Position numbers and translations under genes: made by a program
NCBI RefSeq assembly: GCF_029543125.1
Contig: NZ_JARQWW010000001.1
Location: forward strand, 558,001-622,000
Origin: Caulobacter segnis
Lineage (GTDB): Bacteria; Pseudomonadota; Alphaproteobacteria; Caulobacterales; Caulobacteraceae
Direction of reading: 5' to 3'
DNA length: 64,000 bases
In this document: in pieces, positions 24,094 through 31,480 of the stretch
Numbering within the stretch: position 1 is the first letter of the stretch
Layout: the number at the start of each line of letters is the position of its first letter
Notes under the pieces: generated by a model
The model's database searches: none
Seen by the model: the letters and a program-made list of their open reading frames with translations, nothing else
Told to the model about the DNA's origin: nothing

Positions 24094-24218
24094 CGGCCAT
24101 ACTCCATGCATCATGCCGCCCCCATCGATCCATGGAGCCGCGGCCAGGCTTGCCGATAGGCCGGTCCTGCCGCTTCTGGTCCGAACCTGCTGTCGGCGAG
24201 GAACGGGGCGGCGCGCGA

Positions 24219-24638
24219 TCAGGCGGGCGAGGCCGGCGGCTGCAGGTGCGCCATCAGTTCGACGCCCTCCTGCTCCTTCGGATCGGTGCGGGCGATGACG
24301 GCGACGAACGGCGTGTCGCGGCTTGGATTGTAAGGCAGGTGCGGCATGCCGGGCGGGATGTAGAAATACTCGCCGGCCTTCACCCAGTCGTGGTGCTGCA
24401 GGGTCTCGCCCCACCAGCAGCCGGATCGGCCGCTGAGCGCATAGATCGCTGTTTCGTGGCCCGCATGCCTGTGGGCGGCTCCCGCTGCGCCGGGCGGGAT
24501 GGTGACGACCTGCAGATGGATGGCTTGTGCGCCGGTGGTCTCGGCAGAGACGCCGACGGCGTAGCCGAGGCCCTGCTTGCCCTGGCTGGGCGCGCAGGGG
24601 CGCACAACGCGGCATCGAGAATCCTGGGTCATGGTCAC
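24219..24638 (-). CDS. Cupin-domain protein
   Basis: A 139-residue single-cupin protein. Both metal motifs are present: HRHAGHETAIYALSG (motif 1, two His and Glu) and GEYFYIPPGMPHLPYN (motif 2, exactly the G-x5-P-x-G-x2-H-x3-N pattern). It is probably a small metal-binding dioxygenase, isomerase or ligand-binding protein; the substrate cannot be told. A GTG start at 24638 is chosen because AGGAG lies seven bases upstream; the ATG two codons later would be 13 bases away. It lies 125 bases upstream of fcs on the same strand and diverges from the DUF2306 gene. Confidence 0.82.
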   Translation of the reverse strand: MTMTQDSRCRVVRPCAPSQGKQGLGYAVGVSAETTGAQAIHLQVVTIPPGAAGAAHRHAGHETAIYALSGRSGCWWGETLQHHDWVKAGEYFYIPPGMPHLPYNPSRDTPFVAVIARTDPKEQEGVELMAHLQPPASPA

Positions 24639-24702
24639 GGTCGATCTCCTGGTGGGATCGCCGAGCCTAGACCGGCGCCGCACCTGCGCGGCGGCTCGCC
24701 GC

Positions 24703-24718
24703 TTACGGCTGTAGCCGT
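24703..24718 (+). promoter_or_regulatory. TTACGGCTGTAGCCGT dyad, putative operator
   Basis: Contains the perfect dyad ACGGCT-GT-AGCCGT. It lies 65-80 bases from the cupin start and about 120 from the DUF2306 start, and forms a pair with the site at 24731-24746. Confidence 0.5.
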
Positions 24719-24730
24719 CGAGGGGCGCCA

Positions 24731-24746
24731 TCGCCTACAGGCGTAA
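24731..24746 (-). promoter_or_regulatory. TTACGCCTGTAGGCGA dyad, putative operator
   Basis: On the minus strand, inverted with respect to the site at 24703, centres 28 bases apart. The inner CGCCT-GT-AGGCG is itself a dyad, and 14 of 16 bases match the site at 3770. Confidence 0.5.
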
Positions 24747-24837
24747 CAGGGGCGCTCTGGACGCCGGCTGCGGCGCGGCCGACAAGCGCTGCGGTGCGAG
24801 CCGCAGACGACCTGCGGGCAAGGCAGAAGGACCCGTC

Positions 24838-25662
24838 ATGACCGCCGCCCCGCTTCAGCTTCGACCGCGTTCTGGTCAGCGCGTTCTGCTGGTCTGCACC
24901 GCGGTTCTGGTCACCATCACCTGGATCAGCGCGGCGTTGTTCGCCGCCTACATCGCCGCCTTCTACGGCGGCGCGGCCGCCGACCACGCCCCGGAGCGCT
25001 GGAACGAACTGCTCCCCGAGCTCTACGAGCCCGGCCGGCCAGGCGCGGCGGCCGCCATCGGGCTTCACTTCGCCGCCGGCGGCGTGATTCTCCTCCTGGG
25101 CCCCATTCAGCTGCTGGGGCCGGTGCGGCGCCGTGCGCCGGCTCTGCATCGCTGGCTGGGTCGGCTCTATGCGGCCTGCGCCCTGATGGCCGGCCTCGGG
25201 GGTCTGGCGTTCATCGCCATGAAGGGCACGGTCGGCGGCCTGCCCATGAACCTTGGCTTTGGCCTCTACGGCGCCTTGATGGTCATCGCCGCGGTCCAGA
25301 CCGTGCGCCATGCCGTGGCGAGGCGCCTTGATCGTCATCAACTTTGGGCCGCCCGCCTCTTCGCCCTGGCGATCGGCTCGTGGCTCTATCGGCTGGAGTA
25401 CGGGTTCTGGACCGCCTTCACCGGAGGGCTTGGCCATACAGAGGGCTTCGACGGCTGGTTCGACGTGGTGATGTCGTTCTTCTTCTATCTTCCCAACCTG
25501 GCGGCGGCCGATCTTGCGGTGCGCAATCTTGGGCGCCCTGCGGCCAAGAGCGCCTGGCCGGCGAGCGCCGCCATGGCGCTGGCGGCCGCGGTGGCGGCGA
25601 TCGGCGCCTGGGAGTTCACCGTGCGGATCTGGGCGCCGGCGATCCTGGCGCGGTTTTCGTGA
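24838..25662 (+). CDS. DUF2306-family membrane protein
   Basis: A 274-residue inner-membrane protein with six to seven hydrophobic segments. The APALHRWLGRLYAACAL segment, with its conserved HRWLGRLY, and the following FIAMKGTVGG and RHQLWAARLFALAIGSWLYR are typical of the DUF2306 family, whose function is unknown. It diverges from the cupin gene across a region holding the two TTACGG dyads. Its 3' end overlaps the convergent four-cysteine protein gene by 47 bases. Confidence 0.82.
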   Translation: MTAAPLQLRPRSGQRVLLVCTAVLVTITWISAALFAAYIAAFYGGAAADHAPERWNELLPELYEPGRPGAAAAIGLHFAAGGVILLLGPIQLLGPVRRRAPALHRWLGRLYAACALMAGLGGLAFIAMKGTVGGLPMNLGFGLYGALMVIAAVQTVRHAVARRLDRHQLWAARLFALAIGSWLYRLEYGFWTAFTGGLGHTEGFDGWFDVVMSFFFYLPNLAAADLAVRNLGRPAAKSAWPASAAMALAAAVAAIGAWEFTVRIWAPAILARFS

Positions 25663-26086
25663 CCTCGTCATCGGCCAGATCGCGGGACGGATCGGCGCTT
25701 CGGCAAAGCTGATAGGTGACGGATCGGCGGCGCGCCGCCGGAGCATGCTTGGGACCGTCCAGGGTGAACCCGTGCGGCGACGCCGCGCGCAGGACATGGA
25801 CGGGCCGCTGCCGCCAGATACCCTCGGGCGCGTCCCTGATGCGGCAGATCTGGTCGAAGACCACGGCGCCAGTCGTTCTGCGGCGCACCTTGGCCCGGCA
25901 CGATTGGCGGCTGTCGCTCAGACCCGAGCCGTCGTGGATGAGGACGTCGCCCGACGAAGCCTTGCTGCAATCTCGGCCGATCGGCGCATAGACGCCGCGC
26001 GCGACGCCCAGGGTGTCCGGATGCCGGGAGGAAGCGCAGGCCGGGCTGCTGGCCAGTGCAAGGAGAACCAAGGATGCGATGCGCAT
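25616..26086 (-). CDS. Small exported four-cysteine protein (second copy)
   Basis: From the ATG at 26086 the protein has 156 residues: a signal peptide (1-18, LVLLALASSPACAS) and four mature cysteines C40, C63, C81 and C128. GVY, the DG-x-x-LS and SCR-x-x-V motifs and the Cys spacing match the protein at 10703, so the two are paralogues of an unrecognised family. The last 30 residues are low-complexity and lie in the overlap with the DUF2306 gene. It diverges from the second VirG-like regulator, just as its paralogue diverges from the first. Function unknown. Confidence 0.75.
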   Translation of the reverse strand: MRIASLVLLALASSPACASSRHPDTLGVARGVYAPIGRDCSKASSGDVLIHDGSGLSDSRQSCRAKVRRRTTGAVVFDQICRIRDAPEGIWRQRPVHVLRAASPHGFTLDGPKHAPAARRRSVTYQLCRSADPSRDLADDEVTKTAPGSPAPRSAR

Positions 26087-26407
26087 GAGGCTGGACCTGA
26101 AGGAGTTGGAGGCGGTCTGCCGGTCGGCGCGCAGCCAGCGGATCGGAACCAGCGGCTTTGCGCCCCGCAAGCGAAGCCTTCGCGTTTCGCATCCGTCCAA
26201 GGTTCGCGGCGCGACCAAACCTGACCCGATTGGTCGCTTCGTGGCTCATCGTCGCTCAAATCCGCGCAGGATCAGTCGGGAATGAGCAGAAACCGGCAAT
26301 ATCCGAAGCGCCCGCCTGTGTGACGGATGGCGTCACGGTGCGGCGCAGGTTGTCGCCGCCCGGAGCGCCCCTGCCCGAGGGTCGTGCTCGACAAGGAGGA
26401 CACCCCG
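26087..26407. other. Divergent promoter region between four-cysteine protein and regulator
   Basis: The 321 bases contain no supported gene. The dyad GTGACG-GATGG-CGTCAC at 26320-26336 is the best operator candidate, and AAGGAGG at 26394-26400 is the regulator's ribosome binding site. Confidence 0.55.
26320..26336. promoter_or_regulatory. GTGACG-N5-CGTCAC dyad upstream of the second VirG-like regulator
   Basis: Perfect six-base arms with a five-base spacer, 72-88 bases ahead of the regulator's start. It could be the binding site of the regulator itself; no matching copy was found at the first locus. Confidence 0.35.
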
Positions 26408-27175
26408 ATGACCGGCGCTCCGGCCAATGAGACCTCACCCGCCCGCATCCTGATCATCGATGATGACCGCGCCTTCGGCGACCTGCTGGCCGAATACTTC
26501 AGCGCGGCGCGCCAGCAGCCGGATCTGGCGACGACAAGCGCGCAGGCCCTGGCCAAACTCGCTCAGGGCCAGGACATCGTCATCCTCGACCTCAATCTGG
26601 GGCCCGAGGACGGCCTTGAGCTGCTGCGCCGGATCCGCAGCCGCTCCGATCTGCCGGTGATCATCACCACCGGACGCCGCTGCGAGGAGATCGACCGCGT
26701 CCTTGGCCTGGAGCTTGGCGCCGATGATTATGTCCTCAAGCCCTTCGGCCTTCGCGAGCTCCTCGCCCGCGTGGTCGCGGTCTTGCGGCGCAGACGGGCG
26801 CCGACGGCTGTGCGTCAGCCCAATCGGATCACGTTCGGGCCGTTTGAACTTGATCGGCTGACCCGCACCCTGCATTGCGAAGACGCCGACCCGGCCCTCT
26901 TGAGCCTCGGCGAGCAGGCCCTGCTGCTCGCCTTCCTCCGCGCCCCGGGCAAGGTGCTTTCGCGTGAGCATCTCTTGCGCGCCACGCGCGTCAACGAAGA
27001 CGTCTTCGACCGCAGCATCGACGTGCAGGTCCTGCGCCTTCGCCGCAAGCTTGAGGCCGGCGCCCGCGGCGGCGCCCTGATCACGACGGTTCGCGGCGCC
27101 GGCTATGTTTTCGACCTTTCCGCCCTCCCCTCGGCGGCGCAGGCGCACAAGGAGCCTGCGCGGTCGGCGGCCTGA
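26408..27175 (+). CDS. VirG-like OmpR-family response regulator (second copy)
   Basis: A 255-residue receiver plus winged-helix regulator: RILIIDDDRAFGD, acceptor Asp in IVILDLNLGPEDG, VIITTGRR, GADDYVLKPF, then LSREHLLRATRVNEDVFDR and RLRRKLEAG. The ATG at 26408 has AAGGAGG seven bases upstream, the best ribosome binding site in the window. It is clearly paralogous to the regulator at 9724 (shared EIDRVLGLELGADDYVLKP). No histidine kinase gene is adjacent, so it is an orphan that may be served by the VirA-like kinase at 6411 (inference). Its 3' end is 13 bases from the convergent permease gene. Confidence 0.9.
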   Translation: MTGAPANETSPARILIIDDDRAFGDLLAEYFSAARQQPDLATTSAQALAKLAQGQDIVILDLNLGPEDGLELLRRIRSRSDLPVIITTGRRCEEIDRVLGLELGADDYVLKPFGLRELLARVVAVLRRRRAPTAVRQPNRITFGPFELDRLTRTLHCEDADPALLSLGEQALLLAFLRAPGKVLSREHLLRATRVNEDVFDRSIDVQVLRLRRKLEAGARGGALITTVRGAGYVFDLSALPSAAQAHKEPARSAA

Positions 27176-27188
27176 GCTTGCCCGACGC

Positions 27189-28721
27189 TTACCGCCGCCG
27201 CGGCGCGCCCGGCGCCTGCGCCTCGGATGACGGCGCCTGCGGATCCGTCTCGGGAACATCGATCAGGCCGAGCGCCACGTGGCTCCTGCGGTAACCATAG
27301 AGGAAATAGACGACCAGCCCGATCAGCGCCCAGCCCACGAACATCAACTTGGTGCCGCCGGGCAGGTTGCAGAACAGATAGAGGCAGCCGGCGATCGCCA
27401 GGGGTGCGACCACGAAGACGGCCGGGGTGCGGAACGGACGGCGGCGGTCCGGATCGGTGCGGCGCAGGATCATCACCGCCGCAGCCACCATGAGGAAGGC
27501 GAAGAGGGTTCCGGAGTTCGAGATGTCCGCCAGCACGCCTACCGGGAAGAAGGCGGAGAACAGGGCCACCGCAACCCCGGTGATCGCGATGATCACATAG
27601 GGCGTCTTGAACTTCGGGTGGATCGCCGACAGGGAGGCGGGCAGAAGGCCGTCGCGGCTCATGACGAAGAAGATGCGGGTCTGACCGAACATCATCATCA
27701 GCACCACCGAAGGCAGGGCCAGGCCGGCGGCGAGGCCGACAAGATTGCCGATCTCGCGCCAGCCGATCTGGCGCAGGGTCCAGGCCAGCGCCTCCTTGGA
27801 GCAGACCACCCGGGCCTCGCCCGCCGAGGCGCAGGCGGCGGCGAGTTCGGGGCTTCCGGGACGCAGGCCGACGCCGGCCGCATCCAGGAGCGGCTGCGCC
27901 CCCACCGTGCCGATCACCCCGGCGGCGACGATGATGTAGAAGGTGGTGCACACCAACAGGGCCCCGATCAGGCCGATGGGCATGTTGCGCTGGGGATCCC
28001 TGGTCTCCTCGGCGGCGGTGGAGACGGCGTCAAAGCCCACATAGGCGAAGAAGATCGATGCGGCCGCCGCGGACATGCCCGCCACGCCCAGCGGCGCGAA
28101 GGGCGTGAAGTTTTGCATTTTCATCACGGGGACGGCGAGGACCACGAAAAGCGTGAGCGCCCCGATCTTGATGGCCACCAGGACGGCGTTCACCGCCGCC
28201 GACTCCTTGGTGCCCTTCACTAAAAGAGCCGTCACCGCCAGCGCGACCGCCATGGCCGGCAGGTTGACCAAGCCGCCGTCCAGGGGCCCTCGGACCAGGG
28301 TGTTCGGAATATCGATCCGCAGCAGGTTCTCGATCAGGCCGACCACGTAGCCCGACCAAGCCACCGATACCGCTCCGGCGGCCACGGCGTATTCCAGGAT
28401 CAGGGCCCAGCCGACCACCCAGGCGACCAGTTCGCCCATCACCGCGTAGCTGTAGGTGTAGGCCGATCCTGACACCGGAACCATGGCGGCCATCTCGGCG
28501 TAGCAAAGGGCCGCCACCGCGCAGACCAGGCCCGCAATGATGAAGGCCACCAGCATGGCCGGACCGGCCTTTTGCGCCGCCTCGGCGGTCAGCACGAAGA
28601 TGCCGCTGCCGATGACGCTGCCGATGCCCAGGAGGATGAGCTGGATCGGTCCGAGCGACCGGTGAAGGGACTTCTTCCGGGCGCTGGCCATGATCGCGTC
28701 CAGCGGCTTGACACGCCACAT
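27189..28721 (-). CDS. APC-superfamily amino acid permease
   Basis: A 510-residue inner-membrane permease with 12 or more hydrophobic segments. GIGSVIGSGIFVLTAEAAQK in helix 1 and GFDAVSTAAEETRDPQRNMP are typical of the cationic amino acid transporter (CAT/YfnA) branch, which takes up basic or neutral amino acids by proton symport. The conserved Glu of AEMAAMVPVSGSAYTYSY is present. The start could be 28721 or the Met ten codons later (MASARKK). It lies 186 bases downstream of the AraC gene at 28908 on the same strand, which may regulate it. Confidence 0.88.
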   Translation of the reverse strand: MWRVKPLDAIMASARKKSLHRSLGPIQLILLGIGSVIGSGIFVLTAEAAQKAGPAMLVAFIIAGLVCAVAALCYAEMAAMVPVSGSAYTYSYAVMGELVAWVVGWALILEYAVAAGAVSVAWSGYVVGLIENLLRIDIPNTLVRGPLDGGLVNLPAMAVALAVTALLVKGTKESAAVNAVLVAIKIGALTLFVVLAVPVMKMQNFTPFAPLGVAGMSAAAASIFFAYVGFDAVSTAAEETRDPQRNMPIGLIGALLVCTTFYIIVAAGVIGTVGAQPLLDAAGVGLRPGSPELAAACASAGEARVVCSKEALAWTLRQIGWREIGNLVGLAAGLALPSVVLMMMFGQTRIFFVMSRDGLLPASLSAIHPKFKTPYVIIAITGVAVALFSAFFPVGVLADISNSGTLFAFLMVAAAVMILRRTDPDRRRPFRTPAVFVVAPLAIAGCLYLFCNLPGGTKLMFVGWALIGLVVYFLYGYRRSHVALGLIDVPETDPQAPSSEAQAPGAPRRR

Positions 28722-28907
28722 GTGGGTCTACCCCGATTACGCACTACACTGAGGCGTCGCGCCCGGCTCACACGGAGGCAGCCCTTGGCGAGTGGTCGCG
28801 ACGCACCGCTTATCGGCAAGCGGGGGCCGTCCGGTCTTGGCCGCCCCTGAGGCGCCTGGATGTTTTCTGAGGCGCCGAGGTTCTCTTCTCAGCTTGGTCC
28901 ACGACGC

Positions 28908-29819
28908 TCAGTAGCGACGGTTCTCGCGCCGCCACAGGCCCGGGGTCAGGCCCGTCTCGCGCTTGAACAGGCGCGTGAAGTAGCTTTGCTCGGCGAAGCC
29001 GCAGGCCAGCGCCACCTCGGCGAGCGGCAAGTCGCTGGTGGCGAGCAGATCGCGGGCGCGCGCCAGCCTGCGGGCCTGTCGCCAGGCATGAGGTGTTGAG
29101 CCGGTGGCGATCTTGAAGCCGCGGGCGAAGTGCGAAACCGACAGCCCGCAGGCGGACGCCACTTCGGTCAGGGACAGGCTGTCGCCCAGATCCGCGCCCA
29201 GGACGTCTTGGGCCAGGCGGACCTGGCGGCCGGACAGCCGCCCCGGCGCCAGGCGACGGGCCGGTCGCTCCCCATGGCGGCTGGCGATGTGGGCCACGGT
29301 GCTCAGCAGCAGGTGCTGACCAAAGAGCAGGTCTCGCTGCGACGGATCTTCGACAGCCGCCAGCAGCAACGGCGTCAGGTGGCTCAGCAGCGGATCGGGC
29401 GGCAGCCACTCCCCCGTCGCCTGCAGCCGCGCCCACGCCTTGACGCCCGGCTCACTCTCCAGCGCTGTTAGCGCTCCTTCGGGGATGTAGAGGTGCAGGG
29501 AGTTGACGGCGCTGCGCGTATGAACGACCGCGCCGCCGCTCAGGTCCATGAGGTGGAAGGCGCCTGCGGACAGATCAGCGGTCCTGTGGTGCCGGCGTCC
29601 CATCCACATGTCGTGAGCGGGGTGATCGGTCAGCTGCACGACCAGGACGTGGGCGGCCTCGGGCGGGCGGGCCAGCTGCACCCCGTCGTGCTCGGGGGCC
29701 TGTCTGAAGCGAGACAGGACAAAGCTTCCTTGCGCCGTGGGCGCATGAATCTCCGGAACGTCGGCGAGGGGATCGACCGGGACGGCCGACAGCGCAGGGC
29801 GGTGTTTGGGATCGGGCAT
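28908..29819 (-). CDS. AraC-family transcriptional regulator
   Basis: A 303-residue protein: effector-type N-terminal region (about 1-185, HDMWMGRRHHRTADLSAG, HLMDLSG) and a C-terminal AraC domain with LSLTEVASACGLSVSHFARG and LPLAEVALACGFAEQSYFTR then TPGLWRRE. It is similar along its length to the regulator at 15079. A TTACGG-type site lies 77-91 bases upstream of the start. Downstream on the same strand is the amino acid permease. Ligand and targets are unknown. Confidence 0.88.
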   Translation of the reverse strand: MPDPKHRPALSAVPVDPLADVPEIHAPTAQGSFVLSRFRQAPEHDGVQLARPPEAAHVLVVQLTDHPAHDMWMGRRHHRTADLSAGAFHLMDLSGGAVVHTRSAVNSLHLYIPEGALTALESEPGVKAWARLQATGEWLPPDPLLSHLTPLLLAAVEDPSQRDLLFGQHLLLSTVAHIASRHGERPARRLAPGRLSGRQVRLAQDVLGADLGDSLSLTEVASACGLSVSHFARGFKIATGSTPHAWRQARRLARARDLLATSDLPLAEVALACGFAEQSYFTRLFKRETGLTPGLWRRENRRY

Positions 29820-29895
29820 CGTGCGGGCGGGCGGGCTTGGTCGAGCAGGCCTGTGCGCCCGGTCCGGGACTGAAAAAGGGCCGCGCGACGCTGTT

Positions 29896-29910
29896 CGGCT
29901 ACCACCGTAA
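29896..29910 (-). promoter_or_regulatory. TTACGGTGGTAGCCG motif upstream of the AraC gene
   Basis: Read on the minus strand, 13 of 15 bases match the site at 24703. It lies 77-91 bases ahead of the AraC start, the same distance as the site at 3770 from its gene. Confidence 0.4.
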
Positions 29911-30023
29911 CACAGACCGGTTCGCGCACCACCGCGCGCGGTTGAGGCCGAGCGCAGGCGTCAGGCGCGAGCTCCCGCTGCGGTTCTCGCGCCCGACGCC
30001 TGCTGCCGCGGCGCCGGCCAGGC

Positions 30024-31480
30024 TCAGCCCAGCCAGGGCTCGGCGACAGGAGACACGGGCGGACCCACGAGCTTGTCGCCATCGAGATCAAGCTCGAACA
30101 AGAGTTCCGCCTGCTTCAGGCCCGGCCCCGCAAACACCTCTTCGCCCACGAACCGCCCGTTGTCGTCCACAATCCAGGCGTAGTGCTGCGCCTCGTGGGG
30201 ACTGGCGTCGAGGACCCGCAGGCGCCCCTGATCGTCTTGCGCTGCGGCCAGCAGACGAAAGGGCCCCCGCTCGATGGACACCGCGCCCCACCCCTCGCGG
30301 TTGAGGGCGATCGGCTCGCCATCGCCGATGACGATGAAGGCCTTGCCCGAATGGCTGTCAGCCCAGAGCGTGACCTCGCCCGTGTCCTCGATCACGCGCA
30401 GCGGAGCCCCGGACACCTCGCCGTCTCCGTCGAGGTCCTTGCCGAACAGTCGCTCGGCGGACTTGATGGTCGACTTGTCGAAGACCTGCTCGCCGGCCCA
30501 CATGCCCTTGTCGTCGAGGATCCAGGCGTAACGCTGCTCGGCGCCGGGCGCGGTGTCGAGCACGCGGATGCGGCCTTGGTCATCCACGCCGACGGCCGAC
30601 AGGCTCCACCCGCCGCGGCTTAAAAGGACGCCCTCCGGGGCCGCCCCGGTCTTGACCGTAATGCGCGCGCCGTCAGCGGTCTCGATGAGGGCCAGGCCTG
30701 TCTTGGGGTCCATCAGCAGGCGCACGCCGTCATTGGCGGCGATCACCCGGATCGGGGCGTCGGCGATGACCCCGTCGCCGTCGAGGTCGAGGTTGAACAC
30801 GCCCTCGATGGCCGCGGCGTCCTTGTTCGTGTGGGTCGTCTCCCCGGTCCAGCGACCCTTCTCGTCGAGAATCCAGGCGTATCGCAGCTCGTTGCCGGGA
30901 TTGGTGTCGAGGACGCGCAACCGACCGTCGCCATCGCGGCCGACGCTGGTCAGGGTCCAGCCGTCATGTTCGAGTTTGATGGGCTCGTCGCCGCTGCGCA
31001 CGATGGCGACGTACTTGATGGCGCCGCCCTCGGCGCTGCGGATATAGGCCGCGCCGTTGCCTGTGTCCTCGACGAGGTCGAGGCCCTGGTTGCTGCGCAC
31101 GGTACGCAAGGCGCCGGTCTGGACCAAACCGTCGCCGTTGACGTCGACGCCGAACTGCAATTCGGCCGCCAGAACGCCGGCGGCGCCGTCATAGCGCACC
31201 TCGCCCACATAGCGGGCCTGGGCGTCGAGCACCCAGCCCCAGTGCATGTTGGCCACCTTGTTGGTGTCCAGGACCATGATCTTGCCGTCCTCGCCCCGGG
31301 CGATGGCGTTGAGTTCGCCCATGGGGTCGGTGCGCTTGACGTCCACGCGGCCGCCGAAGTCCCGGCGGATCAGCGCGATGGGGTCGTTGTCGCCGTCCTG
31401 CACCCAGGCGTGACCGGTGGTCCGGTCCATGAACAGGGACAGGCCGTCTTGCTCGGCCACCAGGGCCAGCTCGCCTTCGG
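30024..31480 (-). repeat. Four tandem ~360-base repeats coding the GH81 tail
   Basis: Unit borders lie near 31480-31111, 31110-30754, 30753-30403 and 30402-30024. Shared elements are VLDT(N/A)PG, RYAWILD, G-x-W/F-x-GE and a closing DLDGDG (DVNGDG in the first, DLDGDK in the last). The middle units are most alike. The acidic loops look like calcium-binding sites. Confidence 0.75.

Noticed and set aside
28849..28880. Direct repeat TGAGGCGCC ahead of the amino acid permease
   Set aside because: Nine-base GC-rich repeats are frequent by chance here, and it lies between genes on the same strand without further signal.
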